The notes under the pieces were generated by a model. The model was not told the origin of the DNA. It did not search any database and was given only the letters and a program-made list of their open reading frames with translations. DNA of 10,780 nucleotides from Planctomycetota bacterium (lineage in GTDB: Bacteria > Planctomycetota > B129-G9), in assembly GCA_030607235.1 (NCBI GenBank), contig JAUWEX010000020.1:1-10780 (forward strand), written 5' to 3'. This document shows positions 7,093 to 10,780 of this stretch, in pieces. The stretch's first letter is position 1, and each line of letters begins with the position of its first letter. Position numbers and translations under genes: made by a program.

Positions 7093-7815
7093 TTAGTCCT
7101 CGTCCTTCGGAGACTTGCCGCTTTTCGGGCGGTCTTCATCACCTTTACCTTTGGGGCCGTCGTGCCGCATACCGCGCCAGTGTTTGCGGAAGATATTCGG
7201 CAACAGCACCTTATTGTAATGAGCGTCGATGATCTGAGCGCGCATGTTCTTTGTGATATTGGTCACGTTTTCCCTATGAGTGATTTTCTCGTCGAAGGCC
7301 TTGCCGGCGATCTTCTTGAGAGCGTCTTTGTTCTTCTCGGCGAATTTGTCGGCGAGTTCTTTGGCTTCCTTGAAGATTTTTTTCAATTTACCCTTGTCCA
7401 TTTTGCGAAATTTTTCGCACTGTTTTTTCATTTCCTTGCGCATCTTTTTCATTTCTTCTGCGCTGGGTTTCTCGCCGTCTTTCTCCTTTGGTTCGCAGTC
7501 TTTTTCTAGGAACTTGGGAGGGTCAACGTTGGGGAAGTGCTTCTTCCACAGCGCGAGAATTTCCTTGCGAAGTTCGGCGCGAAGTTCCTTGCCTTCGGCC
7601 ATGATTTCCTTCATCGCCTTTCGATGGCGTTCTTTCTCGGCCTTGAATTCCTCGGAATTTACCAAGGGGAACTTCTCGGGGTTCTCCTCGATGAATTCTC
7701 TGATTTTTTTCACCTTTTCGCGGACAGGGCCGTCGGGACCTTTGGCATCCGCGGCCACCCAGGCGACGCCAAGCACCACAAAGGCCAGTAAAAATGCGAT
7801 TCCGATTCTTTTCAT
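7093..7815 (-). CDS. exported Lys/Glu-rich helical protein, unknown function
   Basis: Not a family I recognise. I place the start at the ATG at 7815 (MKRIGIAF), which has CAGGAG seven bases upstream and begins a clear signal peptide (basic MKR, hydrophobic 4-20, AADA before a likely cut near residue 24). An in-frame extension to 7944 lacks these features. The 240-residue product is dominated by Lys, Glu and Met in long amphipathic helices (about 30-95 and 118-180), with two cysteines (107 and 133) that could form a disulfide outside the cytoplasm. A segment near 205-215 (NIFRKHWRG) is less charged. The tail from 218 is a disordered-looking Lys/Gly/Asp stretch ending KDED. Coiled-coil, metal-, nucleic-acid- or envelope-binding roles are all possible. 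It follows the dodecin gene after 141 bases, so it may have its own promoter, but I see none that is convincing. Confidence 0.85.
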   Translation of the reverse strand: MKRIGIAFLLAFVVLGVAWVAADAKGPDGPVREKVKKIREFIEENPEKFPLVNSEEFKAEKERHRKAMKEIMAEGKELRAELRKEILALWKKHFPNVDPPKFLEKDCEPKEKDGEKPSAEEMKKMRKEMKKQCEKFRKMDKGKLKKIFKEAKELADKFAEKNKDALKKIAGKAFDEKITHRENVTNITKNMRAQIIDAHYNKVLLPNIFRKHWRGMRHDGPKGKGDEDRPKSGKSPKDED

Positions 7816-7886
7816 GGTATTCTCCTGTGCTGTTAAAGACAATGTGAAATAGATTACACTAGAATAAACACGAAAAATCAGTCCTG

Positions 7887-7930
7887 GTTCCGCGGAAAAT
7901 CGAAAAAATTCCGTTCCCGCGGCAAAATCG
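7887..7930. repeat. imperfect direct repeat between dodecin and exported-protein genes
   Basis: GTTCCGCGGAAAATCG (7887-7902) is repeated as GTTCCCGCGGCAAAATCG (7913-7930), differing by two inserted C. The first copy contains the ten-base palindrome TTCCGCGGAA (7888-7897). Related AAAATC words occur at 7875-7879 and 7943-7948. It is upstream of the 7815 start codon, where a regulatory site could lie; no function is demonstrated. Confidence 0.45.
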
Positions 7931-7956
7931 CAGAATCCGGCCAAAATCAGTTATGG

Positions 7957-8160
7957 CTACGTTTCCAGGATAAAGGTTACCTTCATGCGTACGCGGTATT
8001 CTTTTATTTCGTTTTTTTCCACCACCACGTTGTGGCTGACTATCTCGATATCCGTTATCCCGCGCAGGGTGTTTTTGGCGCGGGTGAAGCCCTCCTGCAG
8101 GGCCTCGTGAAAACCTTTGGGCGAACTGGCGGTGAGTTCGGTTACTCTTGCGACAGCCAT
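7957..8160 (-). CDS. dodecin-family protein, non-canonical flavin site
   Basis: Dodecins are about 70-residue beta-alpha-beta-beta proteins that assemble into hollow dodecamers; many store flavins, and others bind different ligands. The 67-residue product fits over its whole length: strand ARVTELTASS (4-13), helix with GFHEALQEGFTRAKNTL (16-32), strand IEIVSHNVVVEKN (38-50) and strand KEYRVRMKVTFILE (53-66). By my alignment to remembered dodecins, the Trp that stacks on flavin (motif LDWFEV) is Asp37 here and the flavin-contacting Gln is Arg56. It resembles SecE2-like members, so flavin storage is doubtful. AGGAG lies eight bases before the ATG. It starts 35 bases after the membrane-protein gene at 8196 and probably shares its transcript. 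Confidence 0.88.
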   Translation of the reverse strand: MAVARVTELTASSPKGFHEALQEGFTRAKNTLRGITDIEIVSHNVVVEKNEIKEYRVRMKVTFILET

Positions 8161-8195
8161 GAGCGCTCTCCTGAAAAAAAGATACCGTCCTGTGT

Positions 8196-8714
8196 TTATT
8201 CTTCCGCTCTGTACTCTATCGATTTGACGATCTTGTTGTCGCCTTCGTATTTTATGATGATCGTTACCGAGCGGAACATGAAATTAAATGTGTATTCAAC
8301 TTCATCCTCTCCTTTGGGCGTAATGGTGGGAGTCGGACCCTTGTCGCCCTTAAATAACTTCTCCACCTCGGCCTTTGTCGCCGTACCGACCTTGAATTCC
8401 CTCTGGCACAGATTGAAGGGGTAACTTACCTCGTCTACGTTGATGTTGCGAAGGGACTCGCCATCTTTGAATTTGTCCCGGTAGTCTGCAATGCTTTGCA
8501 TCACGACCAATTGCACTCGCGCGTTATTGACCGTCTGCTCCGCGTCCGCTTTGACCTTGTCGATCTTGTTCTGGAAGACCAGAAAACCGACCACGATGCC
8601 GACGACGAGCACGGCGTTTACTATCAGCGAGACGAGCAGCACCTTGGACATCCCTTGTTTGACGGGCGGAACGTCTGGGGCCTCTGCGGGAACAGGATTG
8701 TCTGATTCATACAT
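8196..8714 (-). CDS. membrane-anchored protein with BamE/SmpA-like C-terminal domain
   Basis: The 172-residue protein has a short proline/acid-rich cytoplasmic tail (1-22) and one transmembrane helix (about 24-47). A helical linker (48-75) follows, then a C-terminal domain (about 95-170). The domain pattern FKVGTATKAEVEKLF, then Pro-rich loop, then VEYTFNFMF and SVTIIIKYEGDNKIVKSIEY recalls the BamE/SmpA fold (Gly, Thr, V-E-x-L, then a Y-containing strand pair ending in a KIV-type strand). This is a pattern match from memory and not proof of homology. True BamE is a lipoprotein, whereas this protein has a non-lipid anchor. Start ATG 8714 has AGGAGA six bases upstream. It lies 47 bases after the radical SAM gene; that gap contains a small hairpin (8736-8749, five-base stem, TTCG loop), too weak to be a confident terminator. 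Confidence 0.85.
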   Translation of the reverse strand: MYESDNPVPAEAPDVPPVKQGMSKVLLVSLIVNAVLVVGIVVGFLVFQNKIDKVKADAEQTVNNARVQLVVMQSIADYRDKFKDGESLRNINVDEVSYPFNLCQREFKVGTATKAEVEKLFKGDKGPTPTITPKGEDEVEYTFNFMFRSVTIIIKYEGDNKIVKSIEYRAEE

Positions 8715-8761
8715 GATATTCTCCTGAAAAGCGTACGCATCGAAATGCGGGGAAATTCGGT

Positions 8762-10225
8762 TTACTTGTCGTTCTTTTTAAACCTTTTGGTAATCTTTTT
8801 CAAGAGGCGCTTTCGGAAGCGGCGGTCGGTGAAGTTTCCACCCAGGCCCGCGACGAAATCCAGCGCCATCTGCGTCGAGCCGAGCCGGCGCACCATCGGG
8901 TGCAGCGTCATTTTGCGGATAATGTTCCAGATGTGGCTCGGGGTGTAGAATCGCATGTAAATCTGGTGCTGGATGTTGCGCAGGTCGTTGAGGCTGACCA
9001 TATCGGAGTACACGTAGTGCCTGCGGCCCGGGTGGATGTGGTAGCGGGGGGTGTTTTCGACGATCTCGGCGAACTCGGTGCCGGGGTAGGCGTAGAGTTT
9101 GTTCGGCGAAATCAGGTCGACACCCAGCCGCCGCGCGTACTGCGAGATAGAGCGCATCTCGGCAGGCGTTTCGGTGATGTTGCCTATCATAAAATTGCCT
9201 AGCGTAATTATTCGCGTCCCGCGCAGCGCCGCGAAGCCCTTTTCGACCACGCGCTGGTTAAAGCCCTTGCGCAGGGTCTTGAGTATGCGGTCCTGCGGCG
9301 ATTCGAGGCCGATGAGGAACATGAAGAATCCGGCCTTTTCCATCTTCTTGACCAGATACGGCCTCGCGGCGATCGAACTGATGCGTATCTCGAGGATGAA
9401 GAGTTTCCTGATGCCGCGCTCGATAATCAGGTCGCAGATTTTTTCGACGCGGTTGAGATTGCCCGCGAAATTGGCGTCGGCGATGTAAATGCGCTCCTGC
9501 GGGATCGACTCGAACTCGTCCACGACCGACTCGGCCGTGCGCGGGATCCAGGGCTGGATGTCGCCGTAGATGTTTTCGCGCCACTTACAGAAGCGGCACT
9601 TCTGCGGGCAGCCGATGCTCGTCAGGACGCTGTCGCCGGGGCTGTTGAGGCTGGGGTAGGTATAGCGGCGGCGCGAGCGGTCGATGTTGAAGTTCTCCAC
9701 CGAGAGATGCGTCTTGACCTCGCCGCGCACGACCCCGCCGTTTTTGCGGTAGATCACGCTGTCGAGACCCTCCGGCGAGCCGTTGATCGCGATCCGGCGC
9801 ATCGTCTCCTCGCCGTAACCCAGCACGAAAAAATCGATTTCGGGAAACTCGTCGATGACGCTATTCGGCTCGCGCGTAACGAACAGGCCGCCGGCGCTGA
9901 TTGTCGTATCGCAGGGCAGGCCGGCCTTTTCGAGCATATCCGGCAGGGAGTGGATCATCGCGGTTACGTGCCCGTCAAGGCCCCAGTTGATGCTGATGCA
10001 AACCAGGTCGGGCCGGAACTGCGCGACGAGGTCTTCGAGCGGCTCGTCCTCGACCCGCAGGTCGACCACCATCCAATCCTCTACGAGGTCTCGCATCGCC
10101 GTCGCCACGACCTCCAGGCCGAGCGGCGGGATCATCATCACGCGGTTGTAGAGAAACTCGGATTTCTTGCCCTTGCCGTAGGGGTAGATATACAGGACGC
10201 GTTTCCAGCGGCTCTTCACCGGCAT
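8762..10225 (-). CDS. radical SAM protein with B12-binding-type N-terminal region
   Basis: Belongs to the cobalamin-dependent radical SAM class (BchE/HpnJ-like). Residues 7-145 form a B12-binding-type Rossmann domain: VLYIYPYG, MIPPLGLEVVATAM (31-44), PDLVCISIN (72-80), SAGGLFVTREP and FFVLGYGEETM. The DxHxxG base-off motif is absent, as in many relatives. The radical SAM core begins with CPQKCRFC (Cys206, Cys210, Cys213), the CxxxCxxC site for the 4Fe-4S cluster, followed by ADANFAG, IGLESP (305-310) and a TIM-barrel-like run to about 390. The C-terminal 95 residues are basic with a YTPSHIWNIIRKM segment and may touch membrane. The reaction and substrate cannot be read from the sequence. I chose ATG 10225 (MPVKSRWKRV) with GAGAGAG just upstream; the longer frame to 10294 runs into tRNA-Leu. 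No promoter of its own is seen. Confidence 0.9.
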   Translation of the reverse strand: MPVKSRWKRVLYIYPYGKGKKSEFLYNRVMMIPPLGLEVVATAMRDLVEDWMVVDLRVEDEPLEDLVAQFRPDLVCISINWGLDGHVTAMIHSLPDMLEKAGLPCDTTISAGGLFVTREPNSVIDEFPEIDFFVLGYGEETMRRIAINGSPEGLDSVIYRKNGGVVRGEVKTHLSVENFNIDRSRRRYTYPSLNSPGDSVLTSIGCPQKCRFCKWRENIYGDIQPWIPRTAESVVDEFESIPQERIYIADANFAGNLNRVEKICDLIIERGIRKLFILEIRISSIAARPYLVKKMEKAGFFMFLIGLESPQDRILKTLRKGFNQRVVEKGFAALRGTRIITLGNFMIGNITETPAEMRSISQYARRLGVDLISPNKLYAYPGTEFAEIVENTPRYHIHPGRRHYVYSDMVSLNDLRNIQHQIYMRFYTPSHIWNIIRKMTLHPMVRRLGSTQMALDFVAGLGGNFTDRRFRKRLLKKITKRFKKNDK

Positions 10226-10250
10226 GGCTCTCTCGTTTGCAGGATTAGAC

Positions 10251-10336
10251 TGGTGGGCGAGGGGGGATTCGAACCCCCACGGGCTTGCGCCCAAGGGATT
10301 TTAAGTCCCTAGTGTCTACCATTCCACCACTCGCCC
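10251..10336 (-). tRNA. tRNA-Leu (anticodon UAA)
   Basis: Complete 86-base cloverleaf. The acceptor GGGCGAG (10336-10330) pairs with CTCGCCC, discriminator A and encoded CCA end at 10251. The D stem is GTG/CAC with GGTAGA in the loop. The anticodon stem AGGGA/TCCCT encloses CTTAAAA, anticodon TAA at 10303-10301. The long class II variable arm GGGC-GCAA-GCCC and T arm GGGGG-TTCGAAT-CCCCC are typical of tRNA-Leu. It reads UUA (and UUG by wobble). Confidence 0.97.
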
Positions 10337-10358
10337 GAAACATGCGATTGTATGCAAA

Positions 10359-10396
10359 CGGGACCCGCGCGTTTTCCAAATTGCCAACAGGTCCCG
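10359..10396. repeat. inverted repeat between tRNA-Cys and tRNA-Leu
   Basis: CGGGACC (10359-10365) and GGTCCCG (10390-10396) form a seven-base stem with a 24-base loop in the 70-base spacer between the two tRNAs. On the minus strand the stem is followed only by TTTGC, so it is a poor terminator. A processing or folding element is possible. Confidence 0.45.
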
Positions 10397-10406
10397 ATAT
10401 AATTTC

Positions 10407-10481
10407 TGGAGGCGGCGGGCGGATTTGAACCGCCGAATGACGGATTTGCAATCCGTTGCCTTTCCACTTGGCTACGCCGCC
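10407..10481 (-). tRNA. tRNA-Cys (anticodon GCA)
   Basis: Complete 75-base cloverleaf. Acceptor GGCGGCG (10481-10475) pairs with CGCCGCC (10417-10411). The discriminator is T (U73, the cysteine identity base) and CCA is encoded (10409-10407). D stem is GCC/GGC, and the anticodon stem ACGGA/TCCGT has anticodon GCA at 10449-10447. The T arm is GGCGG-TTCAAAT-CCGCC. Confidence 0.97.
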
Positions 10482-10548
10482 GCTGGAGTCGGCTCGCGGG
10501 CGAAAGACGCAAAAAAAACCTGCACATCGCCCACAAACCAGACGAGGG

Positions 10549-10576
10549 ATTTTATATCAGATAGGATTTTTTTCAA
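10549..10576 (-). promoter_or_regulatory. predicted promoter of the tRNA-Cys/tRNA-Leu unit
   Basis: On the minus strand, TTGAAA (10571-10576, 5 of 6) is followed after 16 bases by TAAAAT (10549-10554, 5 of 6). A GC-rich discriminator CCCTCG follows, a feature of stringently controlled stable-RNA promoters. The start would be near 10542, giving a leader of about 60 bases before tRNA-Cys. With no good terminator between the tRNAs and the radical SAM start at 10225, this promoter may also serve that gene. Confidence 0.6.
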
Positions 10577-10604
10577 GCAATAGTTTGCTTTTTTCCGTCC
10601 CGCG

Positions 10605-10745
10605 TCAGTCGGCAGGGGACTTTGCCTTCAATTTCGCGGCGGTCTTTCGGCGCGCCGGAAATCCGGCCTGCGCAACCGCAAGCAAATACACTATTGCCGC
10701 CGTTACAATTAACCCCGCCCAACGAATAGTCCGGGTTTCTTCCAT
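10605..10745 (-). CDS. possible small single-pass membrane protein
   Basis: A 46-codon frame starting at ATG 10745, with an in-frame TGA just upstream so this is the first available start. The product has an acidic/basic N-terminus (MEETRTIR), a hydrophobic helix (about 9-29, GLIVTAAIVYLLAVAQAGF) and a basic tail (ARRKTAAKLKAK), a typical small membrane protein shape with positive-inside character. No ribosome binding site is visible, which lowers confidence. A competing 62-codon frame on the same strand (10573-10761) gives a Gly/Cys/Asn-rich protein without structure and is less convincing. Confidence 0.4.
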   Translation of the reverse strand: MEETRTIRWAGLIVTAAIVYLLAVAQAGFPARRKTAAKLKAKSPAD

Positions 10746-10780
10746 AAGATTCGTTATTCATTGTAAATACAAACTTCTTT

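Noticed and set aside
7816..7944. Upstream extension of the exported protein (start at 7944)
   Set aside because: It would bury the signal peptide and ribosome site internally. The ATG at 7815 has AGGAG and a standard signal peptide.
10226..10294. N-terminal extension of the radical SAM protein
   Set aside because: The added codons come from the tRNA-Leu gene and carry no conserved sequence.
10571..10597. Small hairpin AAGCAA/TTGCTT as a terminator
   Set aside because: The stem has only six mostly A-T pairs. Its T-run follows on the plus strand, where no gene ends, and part of it overlaps the predicted tRNA promoter.
10573..10761. 62-codon minus-strand frame overlapping the small membrane protein
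   Set aside because: Its product is Gly/Asn/Cys-rich without structure. The other frame gives a membrane-protein-like product over the same bases.

Overview
The window is a moderately GC-rich stretch of a bacterial chromosome. Every gene I can support lies on the minus strand, so transcription runs from high to low coordinates. Signs of a bacterial, probably Gram-negative, genome are AGGAG-type ribosome binding sites, hairpin-plus-T-run terminators, tRNAs with encoded CCA, an ECF sigma/anti-sigma pair and exported proteins. I cannot assign a phylum from the sequence alone. An uncultured deep-branching lineage is a guess.

Layout in the direction of transcription. (1) Bases 10745-10605: a possible 46-residue single-pass membrane protein. 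(2) 10576-10225: a good promoter, tRNA-Cys(GCA), an inverted repeat and tRNA-Leu(UAA), with a radical SAM gene starting 25 bases after the tRNA-Leu. (3) 10225-7093: the radical SAM protein with a B12-binding-type N-terminal region, a membrane-anchored protein with a BamE/SmpA-like C-terminal pattern, a dodecin-family protein lacking both usual flavin-contact residues, and a Lys/Glu-rich exported helical protein, closed by a strong terminator at 7026-7054. (4) 6995-4843: a consensus-like promoter inside a 44-base interrupted palindrome, then an ECF sigma factor, its zinc-finger transmembrane anti-sigma factor and a small exported protein of unknown function, closed by a second strong terminator. 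(5) 4806-202: a promoter followed by aspartate kinase (lysC), histidine ammonia-lyase (hutH) and urocanate hydratase (hutU). lysC and hutH overlap by 34 bases, and hutH and hutU are 15 bases apart.

The hut pair carries out the first two steps of histidine breakdown (histidine to urocanate to imidazolonepropionate). The remaining steps are not in the window and may lie beyond base 1. Joining these catabolic genes to an aspartokinase, the entry enzyme of lysine/threonine/methionine synthesis, is the most unusual gene arrangement here. The sigma/anti-sigma/exported-protein unit looks like a self-contained envelope-sensing regulator. Its most distinctive features are the palindrome over its promoter and a motif repeated three times in the outer domain of the anti-sigma factor. 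I see no CRISPR array, transposase, phage gene or recognisable defence system.
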